DNA of 15,789 nt from Thermomucor indicae-seudaticae (lineage: Eukaryota; Mucoromycota; Mucoromycetes; Mucorales; Lichtheimiaceae): NCBI GenBank assembly GCA_000787465.1, contig JSYX01000346.1, positions 1-15,789 on the forward strand, written 5' to 3'. Each line of letters begins with the position of its first letter. Positions within the stretch are counted from its first letter, which is position 1. Positions 1-13,068 of the stretch are shown piece after piece. The translations under genes and the position numbers were made by a program. Below the pieces are notes generated by a model. The model was not told the DNA's origin. It saw nothing but the letters and a program-made list of their open reading frames with translations, and did not search any database.

Positions 1-438
1 TTCGCGGGGATATATTGGAGGAGCTAGAAGAACTCAGAAGGGTGATTGACAATAGCGAGGAGTTTCAGATTGCAGGTGAGAAATCAGAAACATTGCAAAA
101 CGGTTTGGGGAGTGTTAAAAGGACTCAATGGTATTCTTCCTTGTATAGGCTCGGGTGGGAGTTCTACAGAACCTGGTGTCTCCGAGTCTGACACTTATGA
201 AGGATTTGATGACTTTGATTCTGAGAGTTATGAAACGGCTGATGAATTTGATTCTGAGAATGCGGAAACACCTGACGTCTTCGACTACGAGCGTCCTAAC
301 AGTCCTGATGTCTACGAACCTACAGCACAAATAGCAGCGGCAGCATGTTCTTCTTCTGCTGAGCAAGTTCATCAAATTACAGAATCGGATACTGTAACCA
401 GCCGAGAGATTATCACGGATGCAAAGCAGCAAGGCTAA
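1..438 (+). CDS. 3' end of a two-exon gene, paralogue of the right-hand zinc-motif gene (acidic tail)
   Basis: Two exons can be read: 1..75 (frame starting at base 3, open at the window edge) and 149..438, joined in phase 1 by a 73-nt intron. The first exon is helical and charged (ILEELEELRRVIDNSEEF). The second holds an acidic, serine-rich tail with FDDFDSESYETADEF near its start and stops at 436-438. The same intron phase and the same acidic motif occur on the minus strand at 14100..13895, where they follow an Rsm1-like zinc motif, so this is taken as the distal part of a paralogue whose zinc motif would lie left of the window. Function is unknown; an acidic disordered tail on a nuclear protein is an inference. 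It may be a pseudogene, because the frame continues past a single TAA. The track-style ATG at 46 is not used since it lies before the intron and in another frame. Confidence 0.55.
76..148 (+). other. spliceosomal intron (73 nt, phase 1)
   Basis: The donor is CAG|GTGAG at 75/76 and the acceptor is TTGTATAG at 141-148. Removing it joins codon G|GC (Gly) and keeps the frame open on both sides. The counterpart in the right-hand copy (14099..14035, 65 nt) has the same GTGAGAAA donor, the same interior motif (TTAAAAGG) and the same TATAG acceptor, so intron position and phase are conserved between the copies. Confidence 0.65.
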
Positions 439-759
439 ACTGCATTGTCCATATCATCGATGAACATCACGATTACTGAAGATGAAGAACGAACAGCCGA
501 GGAGACGTGCACGGCTAAAGACACTTACACCGTGTCACAAAAAGGTGTTGTCCCTGAAACCATGCAACGTCAACAAGACAACGGCGTGGACGAGCTCCAA
601 GTCGGGCCGTCGTTTCTCGGGAAGCGAAAAGAGGCTCTATCAGAGGAAACCGATGAAATTGACGAGCAGACTTCAGAAATATCTGTTGCAAGACCCAATG
701 CTGCGACTATCTTTTACACACAAAACAAGGAAAAAAGGCATAAAAAATCTACTAGATAA
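439..759 (+). pseudogene. In-frame continuation after one stop: Q/E/K-rich segment
   Basis: This stretch is in the same frame as the exon above and is separated from it only by the TAA at 436-438. It is open for about 105 codons (first ATG at 460) and ends at TAA 757-759. The composition is charged (TEDEERTAEE, EETDEIDEQTSE) and it ends in a basic cluster (KEKRHKKSTR) that could act as a nuclear localisation signal. Most of it (288-841) is absent from the right-hand copy. Either the parent protein once ran through here and gained a stop, or this is a separate small ORF starting at 460. I do not recognise the protein. Confidence 0.35.
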
Positions 760-1034
760 TGAAGCGATTTCGAATCATCAACAAAAACAATAAAAAACCA
801 TTACCACTCTTAACAGACAACGACACCAGAATATTAACACAGACTCCTCCAGAATTATGCATACGGACACCGATACGGATAAACCCGTGGATGCTATATG
901 ACGATCATGACAACGCAGTCGCTATTACTGACCGGCAACAACCCCATGGCAATTATACTCTACACATTGACACCTCAGCCATGCAAAAGTTAAAATAAAA
1001 GTACCTCGGTCACGAAATGACTATCATACAGTAA

Positions 1035-1292
1035 GTCGAACAAGAAACAACTATACCAACAGAGGCTGTAACAGAAGCAATTGATAACACGGAAGTCACG
1101 GATTACCTACCGACGGCGCCTCTAATTGACGGAACCGCTTCTTCCGGCATTGAAACAAACAATGCTCCAAGCTCGAATGTCATGCTGTGGCTATCTCTGC
1201 ATTCATATATCTTCTATTTCTTTATCCTCCGAGAACGAATTGTGATTAGGGCGCTACTGAGGGCGACTCACATTTTTCACCAATGGCACTAA
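1035..1292 (+). CDS. Candidate terminal exon: acidic segment then one hydrophobic helix
   Basis: An 85-codon open frame runs from GTC at 1035 to TAA at 1290-1292 without an early ATG, so it would have to be an exon; the AG at 1034-1035 is a possible acceptor. It starts acidic (EAIDNTEVTDYL, PLIDGTASS), then has a hydrophobic run of about 17 residues beginning VMLWLSL and ending FFIL, and then a basic stretch (RERIVIR). The first half matches the right copy at 13519-13594 almost base for base; the hydrophobic half has no match there. It resembles in plan the minus-strand ORF 3186..2893. Whether it is expressed or spliced to the upstream exons cannot be judged from sequence alone. Confidence 0.35.
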   Translation, partial: VEQETTIPTEAVTEAIDNTEVTDYLPTAPLIDGTASSGIETNNAPSSNVMLWLSLHSYIFYFFILRERIVIRALLRATHIFHQWH

Positions 1293-1317
1293 GTTGTTTT
1301 CAACAGGAAATGTTAGA

Positions 1318-1437
1318 GCCCAAGGTGATCATCGCCCTTCAATTTTCGCAATGTAAATGCCCGAGGTGACAAACGTCCTTCAGCTTTCGCAATGTCACTG
1401 CCCGAGATGATAATCTTGAACTTTCGCACAGTGCTGG
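1318..1437. repeat. 41-bp tandem repeat, nearly three copies
   Basis: Copies start with GCCC(A/G)AGG at 1318 and 1359 and with GCCCGAGATG at 1400. Each contains CTTCA(A/G)(T/C)TTTCGCAATGT or a variant of it; the third copy is shortened. The period is not a multiple of three and every frame is interrupted, so it is a non-coding minisatellite-like repeat. The flanks 1293-1317 and 1438-1693 show nothing else that I can support. Confidence 0.75.
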
Positions 1438-1693
1438 CCAGAACCTTGCAGCCACCTTCGACTTCTACCTTCCATCTCACGTACTGGAGATGAATCCATT
1501 ACCTGGGGATGCCGAAGTGCATAGTGATTAGAAAACCTTCTATACCTTAAATTGAAGGCTGTTTAAAAAGCTGTCTGAAGGATGGGTAAACGGTGTCAAT
1601 CATGATGTATGTACATCGGGAAACAGAAGGTAGTTGATAGTTGACGGGCATGCTGTTGTTGCAAGCTCTAAAGCCTGCCTTCACTGAAGTGAT

Positions 1694-2294
1694 GTGTCGA
1701 GTGACCATTATACGTTATTTCTTCAAGCCCCAAGCTTATCCAAAGAAATACTCAGCAGTGATAAAGCTGTATTCGAGTCCCTTGGCAAAGGGAAACCAGA
1801 TGATCTATTGCTTTTGGTTAAAACAATGGATGGGATCTTCATCGAAAACCAAGTCCTGAACCAATACAAAAATGGCTTCTTACAAAGGGTACACGCTTTC
1901 AAGAAAGATCCTGATTGCTTAATTTAGCGCACAATTCTTTGCTTCCGTAGCAGAAGAGAACGCATTGGGTAAGGATGTGCATTTGTCTCTCTCTGAAGCT
2001 GCTTTAATGTACATAGTATTAGACGCATTATTGTGGTACCAGATAGAATCAACGGAATAGACTACTTTGGAGCTCTTTAAAGTGCTTACTCCACTTATTC
2101 ATGCACTTTATTACCAACAGAATGGTGTACCATGCGATACTGGTAAGACTTCGCAAGAATTGATATTGCCGCTGCGGAAGCTAACAGGCACCTGTATACA
2201 AATGGCTTTATTTCTTTTTACGCTCTCTTTTGCACTTATCGTTTTGCACTCTGAAGCTCCTGCCATTATCGTATTCTTGGATCTTTGTTTCTAG
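1694..2294 (+). pseudogene. Broken protein-coding gene of unknown family
   Basis: Protein-like sequence runs through two frames. The first, 1694-1927, includes LFLQAPSLSKEILSSD, KGKPDDLLLLVKTMDG and GFLQRVHAFKKDPDCLI. The second, 1923-2294, shifted by one, includes FSAQFFASVAEENALGKD and LSLSEAALMYIVLDALLWYQ, then a TAG at 2058-2060, then LELFKVLTPLIHALYYQQNG and KTSQELILPLRKLTGTC. The good amphipathic composition and the near-seamless joining of the two frames point to one ancestral protein with at least one frameshift and one nonsense mutation. No motif allows a family assignment, so no function is offered. Weak ORFs after 2285 may be further remains. Confidence 0.4.
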
Positions 2295-2892
2295 CACTCT
2301 TGCCAGCAAGCTTCCCAGAAAATCCTTCCAACATGCTGCCCAATATGTTGCTAAGCAACAATGATTTCTTCTTGGACCTGACTTTCTTTCTTGTTTGTGT
2401 GCTCTGGATCGGTACTTATCGGAGGCAACAGCCATCGCCCGCTTCTCAATGGCGATTTTGCTTGGAAGCAGAATCGAAACTACAATTCACGAAACTTAAT
2501 GATATATCAATTGACCTATTCTGTTTCAATATCGGAGAAGGGTTCCCTAGCCGGACGTGGTTCGCCCATATGATATGACCCTCTATAAATATCACCCGTT
2601 CTTCGCTATTGCTTCTTAATATTTCGTGCGCATTATTAAGCAACAACAGTCCACATAAAACTCGCTATGCTGTATATTCGACATACAACGCCTTAGACCT
2701 CTATCATGCTGACATTGCGTCCCACCTGCCTGTGACCATGAACAATTAAAGTATCCATCTCAATCGTCAGCTATTCAATATCCTCTTAGTTTATTCAGAC
2801 AAAGCGAGAGCAATTGTTAACGATATACGCCATCATCGAGTTTCTAATAGTATTCAAATGATTACTAGGATCGTCTTCGTTTGGCTTTAGTT
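2295..2892. other. Intergenic, nothing firmly supported
   Basis: Only short, interrupted frames are present. Plus-strand fragments such as FQHAAQYVAKQQ (about 2328) and RYLSEATAIARFSMAILLGS (about 2413) look faintly protein-like and may be the decayed 3' end of the broken gene before it. No RNA gene, clear repeat or promoter was seen. Confidence 0.4.
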
Positions 2893-3186
2893 TCATATTC
2901 TTCGTTTTTGAGCAACCCCTTTGCAGATGAAAAGTAAAATCCAAGCTGTACAAAATAAGACCGTGAGAAAGGTGTCTAAGAGTACGGTGTTGACGTCCTC
3001 TGTGCTTTCAGCTGGCATCGCAAGCTCCAGAAACTCATTTTCCTCATTATCTTGGGTCATCTCTATAATCTGCAGTTGCCAGCTCTTGTCGTCAACAAGA
3101 TGACGCCAAGGAATCAGTGGGTGATCCAAGGCGAGCGGCTGCGAGAAGTCCGGACGACTTGTTGCGTTTCTTGATCCCCATTCTGA
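2893..3186 (-). CDS. Terminal open frame with acidic stretch, one membrane helix and basic tail
   Basis: An open minus-strand frame of 97 codons runs from 3186 (just after a TAA) to the stop at 2893-2895. Its first ATG is well inside, so it is best read as a last exon. In order it holds a polar part (DFSQPLALDHPLIPWRH), an acidic stretch (DNEENEFLELAMPAESTED), a hydrophobic segment of about 20 residues (VLLDTFLTVLFCTAWILLF) and a short basic end (KGVAQKRRI). That is the plan of a tail-anchored or single-pass membrane protein; this is an inference from composition, with no family recognised. It overlaps the 3' end of the repeat-coded ORF 3629..3114 in another frame, so the exact exon border is unknown. 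Confidence 0.4.
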   Translation of the reverse strand, partial: SEWGSRNATSRPDFSQPLALDHPLIPWRHLVDDKSWQLQIIEMTQDNEENEFLELAMPAESTEDVNTVLLDTFLTVLFCTAWILLFICKGVAQKRRI

Positions 3187-4250
3187 TTATGTTCATCCCA
3201 TTCATCAGATTCTCGAGTTCTTCTTCGCATGATCCATGTGACATGTCCGCACAAATAATGCTCTTGATAATTCTGCTTGACGATCAACTTGACTTTTGCA
3301 TTCTTCTTGTTGTTCTTGAATGGTATCCTTGATATGTCCGTTTGACGATAGACTGGACATTTTTCATTCTTCTTTTTGCTCTCTTCGATGTTCCTTATAA
3401 CTATGCTTAAGTACCTTCTACTTGCTGCTCTTGAATGGTATTCTTGATAACACCGCTTAACGATAAACTGGACCTTTGCATTCTTCATCTTGTTGATCTG
3501 GTTTCGATACGACTTCTTGTGTTTCTTGGTTCCCATATTGATTATGCGTCGAATTTTTGATTTCTTCTCCCACATTCTTCGTATGATACGTCCCACACAA
3601 ATCATGTTCTTAATAATCCTGCTTGACAATCGACTTGAGTTTTTTGCTTTCTTCTTCTTGCTGCTCTTGAATGATGTTCTTGATATTTCTGCTTGACGAT
3701 AAACTGGACTCTTGTATTCTTCTTCTTGTTGACCTTGTTACGATTTGTTATCAGATACGACTTGTTGTGTTCCTTGGTTTCCATCTTGATTATGTTCATT
3801 GTATTCGTCAGACTCGTGAGTTCTTTGCATACTTCGTATGATACGTTACCCACATAATGTTCTTGATGGTCCTTGCTCGACCGCCAACTGGAATTTTTAC
3901 ATTATTTCTCTTGTTGCTCTTGTTTCGATTTGATTCGCCTTGTTGTTTTTCTCGATTCATACCTTGATTATGTTCATTCTATTTGTCGAACTTTTGAGTC
4001 CTTCTTCCTATGCCTCGTATGGTACATTCCGCGCTGATGCTGCTTTCGATAATTCGGCTTGATGATCAACTTAGATCTTTGCATCCTTCTTGCTGTTGTT
4101 CTTTTTTGCGCTTGAATTGGACTTGATGTGTTCCCTGATTTCCGTCTTGATTATTTTCTTTGCCAAATTTCTGAGTTTTACTTCAAATGCTTCATACCAT
4201 GATTTCTACATGAGCAAGGTTCTTCTCGACGGTCAACGGGATTTTTCCAT
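3184..4250 (-). repeat. Degenerate tandem array, about 180 bp per unit with about 70-bp subunits
   Basis: On the plus strand the anchor TTGATTATGTTCAT or a variant recurs near 3184, 3540, 3789, 3966 and 4148. The last three are about 177 and 182 bp apart; the larger gaps fit extra subunits of about 70 bp. A second anchor, CTGCTTGACGAT(C/A)AACT(T/G)GAC, recurs several times, followed by TTTGCATTCTTCTTGTTG. Read on the minus strand, the units encode related peptides in shifting frames: VQFIVKQKYQEHHSRAA, VQFIVKRCYQEYHSRAA, VKLIVKQNYQEHY, and DEHNQNGDQETQQVV. Stops and frame changes are frequent, apart from an open 171-codon stretch at 3629..3114. It appears to be a decayed repetitive coding region. 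Confidence 0.65.
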
Positions 4251-4434
4251 CCGTCTTTTTGCTCATCTTGCTTCGGTTTGTTGTCTGATTCGAATTGTTG
4301 TACTTCTTGATGACGTTGACTCGACTGGTCGCATCCACTGAACTTGTCCTTTCCTTTCCGTCGTTGTTACCGGTCCCTGATTCTTCGATATATTCTGAGT
4401 ATTGTTCTTGTTCTTCCTCGGATTGTCTTGTGCT
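4192..4434 (-). pseudogene. Remnant acidic/lysine-rich coding segment
   Basis: An 80-codon minus-strand frame between stops, without a usable early ATG. It begins acidic (QSEEEQEQYSEYIEESG), turns polar and basic (TTNRSKMSKKTDGK) and ends LAHVEIMV before TGA at 4194-4192. Just upstream, in another frame, lies a second acidic run (DATDSDQEPDDESEDQQ, about 4480-4430). Together with the repeats that follow, it looks like the middle of one long low-complexity protein now broken by stops. No family is recognised. Confidence 0.4.
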
Positions 4435-4684
4435 CTATCTGTTGATCTTCGGATTCATCGTCTGGTTCTTGATCGCTATCAGTAGCATCTTGTATATGTT
4501 CGGCATGTTCGGTAGCATCTTCCTGTCCTTCGTTTGACTATTGGTATTCGGATTCTTGATTGGTATCAGTGACTGCGGATATTTTTGGTTCCTTTGTTTG
4601 ATCCTTCATGTTCAGATTCTCCGTCAATTTCAGTATCTTTCACACTTTAGGTTGTTGAACGGCATCGTTATGTTTTTCGTGCTT

Positions 4685-4816
4685 TCAATGTTCATTCCTT
4701 GGCTCTTCATGATCGACTTGTTCATATCGTTTGGATAAAGCACCATATTCTCGTTTCCTGAGGGCGAAATCGGTTGCGATCAATCGTGGATCATATTCGA
4801 AAGCATTCAGTTTTTC
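4685..4816 (-). pseudogene. Helical charged segment, possible relative of the right-hand gene's coiled coil
   Basis: A 43-codon minus-strand frame contains FALRKREYGALSKRYEQVD and ends EEPRNEH before TGA at 4687-4685. The spacing EYxxLxKRY resembles EYRSLKRRYVEAQ in exon 1 of the gene at 15263..15028. A plausible intron lies just upstream (4886..4824, GTAAGC donor, TTCTAAT branch-like motif, TTCGTAG acceptor, 63 nt), but the exon then meets a TAA in this frame. The similarity is short and could be chance, because charged helices converge easily. Confidence 0.3.
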
Positions 4817-4823
4817 TTATAGC

Positions 4824-4886
4824 CTACGAAAAGGTCTCATTAGAATAAAGAAAAGAATATTTGTGGCAAGGTATATGACAGCTTAC
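4824..4886 (-). other. Candidate intron of the decayed minus-strand gene (63 nt)
   Basis: The donor is GTAAGC at 4886, the branch-like motif is TTCTAAT, and the acceptor is TTTTCGTAG ending at 4824. Length and motifs match the introns of the transporter gene in this window. The reading frame is not preserved across it as the sequence stands. Confidence 0.35.
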
Positions 4887-5345
4887 GTCTTTGGAATTGG
4901 TTATCTGCACAAGATGCAAAGCCCAGCATAGGACCTCCCTCGTATATTTTTGATGTGTTCTAACATTGTGCAACGGGCCAGCCGTTTCTTTGGAAAAAGG
5001 TAATGGAATATTGCAGACCATAAGTCGCGCATCTTGTCAATTGTGGGTTGTTCTTTCGGTATCTGCTTATCATTAAAGAAGAAGAGGAGTCAGCTACAGA
5101 CAGACTGCCCAGTCATTCGATTAGTAGTACCTTTGTTGAATTCGTTTTGTTGTTCGGTGAATTGACAGTGGCAAAGATGAAAAAGTAAGCAGCAAATATC
5201 GCAAGATAGACAGATAGCATAAATAGCAGAGAAACAAGAAACTATAATACAAATGGTACCAGGGTAAAAGAATATAATACAGTAAATCACAATAAATGAA
5301 AAAGAGTCCTGGAAAAAATCCGACCCTGGCCATCGAATATCGAGC

Positions 5346-5352
5346 TTTTATA
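5346..5352 (-). promoter_or_regulatory. TATA-box-like element for the decayed minus-strand gene
   Basis: TATAAAA on the minus strand within GCTCTATAAAAGCTCG. It points toward the minus-strand remnants at 4886-2893. The ATG at 5333 is only about 13 nt downstream, too close to follow a normally placed start site, so the transcript would begin after it. Confidence 0.35.
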
Positions 5353-6407
5353 GAGCTTCAGTCGCACTTAAACTCTTTTTTTTCAAGGAATGTAATCCTA
5401 TAGCACGTACGCAGATATCTCGGGTTCGACAACGAATTTGCAGTTACAGATCAAGAACCGAAATTTGTGTTCCAATCACGAAAGTCTGGCACCTTGCTAG
5501 AAAAAAGCGACAAGGACCGTCTTATAACGTATACTTAGACCATAGTCTTTGTTACAAGTAGCTATTATAACAGCACTTTCCCCTAGTTCTTTCAGATATA
5601 GAGCTGAGAGTGCGATATTCTATATAATCTTTCTGTTGCATTTTTATCAAACAATGTCTTGTCAGCTTGATTTTTTTGTACTCTAAAATGGGGTCAAAGG
5701 TAATGGTTATGGAAGATTTGACGAGGAAAGTAAAACGATGTAAGTTGCGAGGACATCGTCGTAGATGTTGCTGAGGTCCCATTCGGAGGGCGGCAAAGGC
5801 CTCGTTCGTTGCGACAGTCAAACAATATTTGAAGACCTACGCGATGACCATCTTCCGTTATGCGTCACGGCATCAACCATGACAATTTGCCTGCTTTTTC
5901 CGATACTCATGAAGCTGAGAATTATGTAGAAGGACTGCGCATTTTTTCCCTGATCCGGACACAATGCTGTAGTATGTTACGTCCGTACAAGGCCCGGTGT
6001 AGGAAGGAACTTGACAATGTCAGCAAGCAGAGAAAAGGCAGCCCGTCGAAGCAGCCATGTTCCAGCTTCAATTTTGCCCAAAGTTGCGATATGGAGAAGA
6101 GGTTACCGAGTTCTTGCCAATGCTTATGTCCTTTTTGCTCTGGTTCAGTTGTAGCGGCAGATTTTGCCAGTTGCGGACAGAACGCATAAAAAGACCCAGC
6201 ACTGAAGGGCCACATTCTACAACGCTCGCTGGAACAAGAGATGGCGATAATTGGAATTCTGGTATAGATATGTAAAAACTAGGAAGTTTTTTCAAATAAG
6301 ACCTTGCATGGCAAAGATATATATATACATCGATGACTCCTGTAAATGGTGACATCCATCTCACGTTTGGCAGTATAGCGTAAAAATTAGTTTCTATGCA
6401 AAAAAAT
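5353..6407. other. Intergenic stretch downstream of the transporter gene
   Basis: About 1 kb with no gene I can support. The longest frames (plus 5860-6189, minus 5821-5552 and 6215-5922) overlap one another, lack motifs and intron signals, and have cysteine-rich but non-patterned composition. AT-rich stretches (for example TATATATATAC near 6317) lie in the likely 3' region of the transporter. No RNA gene or repeat was recognised. Confidence 0.4.
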
Positions 6408-11763
<5,356 letters not shown>

Positions 11764-11828
11764 TAGCAAAACCGCCTCAACGAAAGAAGCTGGAACAAAA
11801 AAAAAAAAAAAAAAGAGGGCTTAATACC
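11764..11828 (-). other. Probable intron acceptor and in-frame coding just before the transporter ATG
   Basis: On the minus strand an 18-T run is followed by GTTCCAG, ending at 11790, a textbook polypyrimidine tract and acceptor. Between it and the ATG at 11763 the frame stays open and encodes SFVEAVLL. Fungal ABCC N-termini commonly have a D(F/L)TxCFxxxVLL-like stretch at this point, so an upstream first exon is likely. A GTATTA donor at 11827 would make the intron only 38 nt, shorter than any other here, so the donor is probably elsewhere. Confidence 0.45.
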
Positions 11829-12067
11829 TCTTTTAGACCCTGTTCCGGATCTTCGGGCATTCTCTCCGACTGCGCCACCATGGCAACGGCATTGCATAAG
11901 GTGTCTGTCAAATCAGGTTACTGCTTCCCTGGTTTTACAAGTGTTATTTTTGCTGCACAATCAGCTTGGATGAACGTGTCGTTGGTATGCAGATGCAGCC
12001 AATATACATCTTATACTGCCAATAAGCGGTTTCTGCAAGAGATCCTTATCCGTGTTGCCGCAGTAAC

Positions 12068-12409
12068 GTGAGCGGAGTCTGTGCGCGCCGTGGAACAAGA
12101 AGGGCAATTTTGCCCGTACGAAGGGCCTGAATTTCGCAGAACGTATGGTGCCAGTCAGCCGGAGGGAGGCAGCAGTCCTTGCAGCAGCAACCAGTAATGA
12201 TGCAACCACGGAGTTGCGACATACAACGGACATTGACGGTCAAGCCGTCAGTCACGTTATTGAGGAAGAAGATTGACGGCGAGGACGTCATTACTGATGG
12301 AGAACAACTTGATGAGGTTGACGACTACTCTGAAGAAACCCTGGCCCGTGTTGAGGCGCGAGTCGTGGAGGCCAGCAACGCGCTAGTTTGGTTGAAGCAG
12401 CTTTTTTAG
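12068..12409 (+). pseudogene. Small frame-shifted plus-strand ORF pair
   Basis: The first frame is open from 12068 (ATG at 12145) to TGA 12274-12276, with KKGNFARTKGLNFAERMVPV and REAAVLAAATSNDATTELR, ending SHVIEEED. The second frame continues from about 12270 with DGEDVITDGEQLDEVDDYS and ETLARVEARVVEASNALVW to the TAG at 12407-12409. The acidic, helical composition runs smoothly across the shift, suggesting one small protein gene broken by a single-base indel. It is divergent from the transporter and convergent with the repeats at 12730-13339. No family recognised; a chance open frame is possible. Confidence 0.3.
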
Positions 12410-12729
12410 TTCCACGATCTTTTTGTAATCGATGCTTCTCTTCGTGGGTGATGATTTCTTGTTCAGTTGATGACTTATCAGTGCCATCCTTTTCGACATT
12501 TATGGTTTCGACGTTGTCTTATGCTATTTCGCTTCTGATATCGCGCGCAGCTTCTTCACTTTCACCATCTTCTCCCAATCAATGTTCGTGTTTGTAAGTG
12601 GCGATTTCTTGTTTAATACATTCTTCCACGAAAGGCGATCCAACTAAATCTGTTGCTGGGGGTTCCTCTTGATGGTTGTCCGGAATGATTTGGTCTTTCT
12701 CAGATATTTTTAGTTGATGGTGCTGCTGA
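12410..12729. other. Spacer with minus-strand coding remnants
   Basis: Minus-strand sequence here is charged but interrupted. The ORF 12845..12579 (with PPVEMAEDLELLDQQHH and KQEIATYKHEH at its end) is in a different frame from the exon ending at 12730, so frames change within one hydrophilic region. It looks like further decayed tail of the repeat-bearing gene. Confidence 0.3.
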
Positions 12730-13068
12730 TCAAGGAGTTCTAAGTCCTCCGCCATTTCCACTGGGGGTTTTTTCTGGGAACGATGATTCGCGCGCTCTCT
12801 CGGTCTTTTCGAATTCTGTTTCATCTTGCTGTTCGGTAGAAGCAACTTCTGCTGGGTATTGTTTATCCTGGTACGATTGTACTAATTAGTAACGTGAAAC
12901 TCGTGATCGCCATACAGCCATAGTCCAAATAGACTATTGCGTTAGCTGTTTCTGTCATCAAATACATACCTGTGTCTGGAACGGCCCGCGTCCCTGATCA
13001 CTTGCGCTGATTACTTCTGCTGGTTCTTGTCGTTCGGTAAAAACATGTTTTTCTGCGTATTGTTCATC
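12730..13068 (-). CDS. Two tandemly related exons of a downstream minus-strand gene part
   Basis: Exon 13068..12970 is exactly 33 codons, begins DEQYAEKHVFTERQEPAEVI, ends GPFQTQ and has phase-0 borders (TACCAG| before, |GTATGT after). After a 102-nt intron (12969..12868, containing TTACTAATTAG and TACCAG) comes exon 12867..12730, beginning DKQYPAEVASTEQQDETEFE and ending LRTP plus TGA. The two exon starts are clearly duplicates (D-E/K-Q-Y). The splice signals are good and the exon is symmetrical. What it encodes is not recognised; it is a hydrophilic, glutamate/glutamine-rich peptide. It may be a 3' extension of the zinc-motif gene, now cut off by the stop at 13895, or separate debris. Confidence 0.4.

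Larger units (their letters stand above)
70..1159 (+). repeat. Left arm of an inverted segmental duplication
   Basis: Read on the plus strand, 70-287 and 842-1159 match the minus strand of 14105-13519 in order. Landmarks are the GTGAGAAA intron, the DDFDS.SYETADEF codons, GACTCCTCCAG at 842, ACACCGATACGGATAAACC near 869, CAACAACCCCATG.AATTATACT near 937 and a 27-bp identity at 1083-1109. Similarity fades near 1159 in the middle of otherwise open coding sequence. No terminal target-site duplication or transposase was seen, so a segmental or gene duplication is favoured over a mobile element. Confidence 0.75.

Noticed and set aside
70..1159. Terminal inverted repeats of a large DNA transposon spanning the window
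   Set aside because: The arms are coding sequence with a conserved intron and do not end in sharp symmetrical termini; no transposase lies between them, only an ordinary ABC transporter and gene remnants.
1318..1437. CRISPR-like array
   Set aside because: The 41-bp units are directly adjacent without unique spacers, and the context is fungal.
5121..5333. Hydrophobic minus-strand ORF (MARVGFFPGLFF...) just after the TATA-like box
   Set aside because: Its ATG is only about 13 nt from TATAAAA, upstream of the expected start site, and the hydrophobicity comes from T-rich DNA.
5415..5445. tRNA-like GGTTCGAC motif
   Set aside because: No matching acceptor, D or anticodon arms can be folded around it. 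The similar GGTTCGAATC near 10690 (minus strand) is inside transporter exon 2.
5860..6215. Overlapping plus (5860-6189) and minus (6215-5922) ORFs of about 100 codons
   Set aside because: They lie on top of each other, have no motifs, no start context and no splice signals; neither can be preferred.
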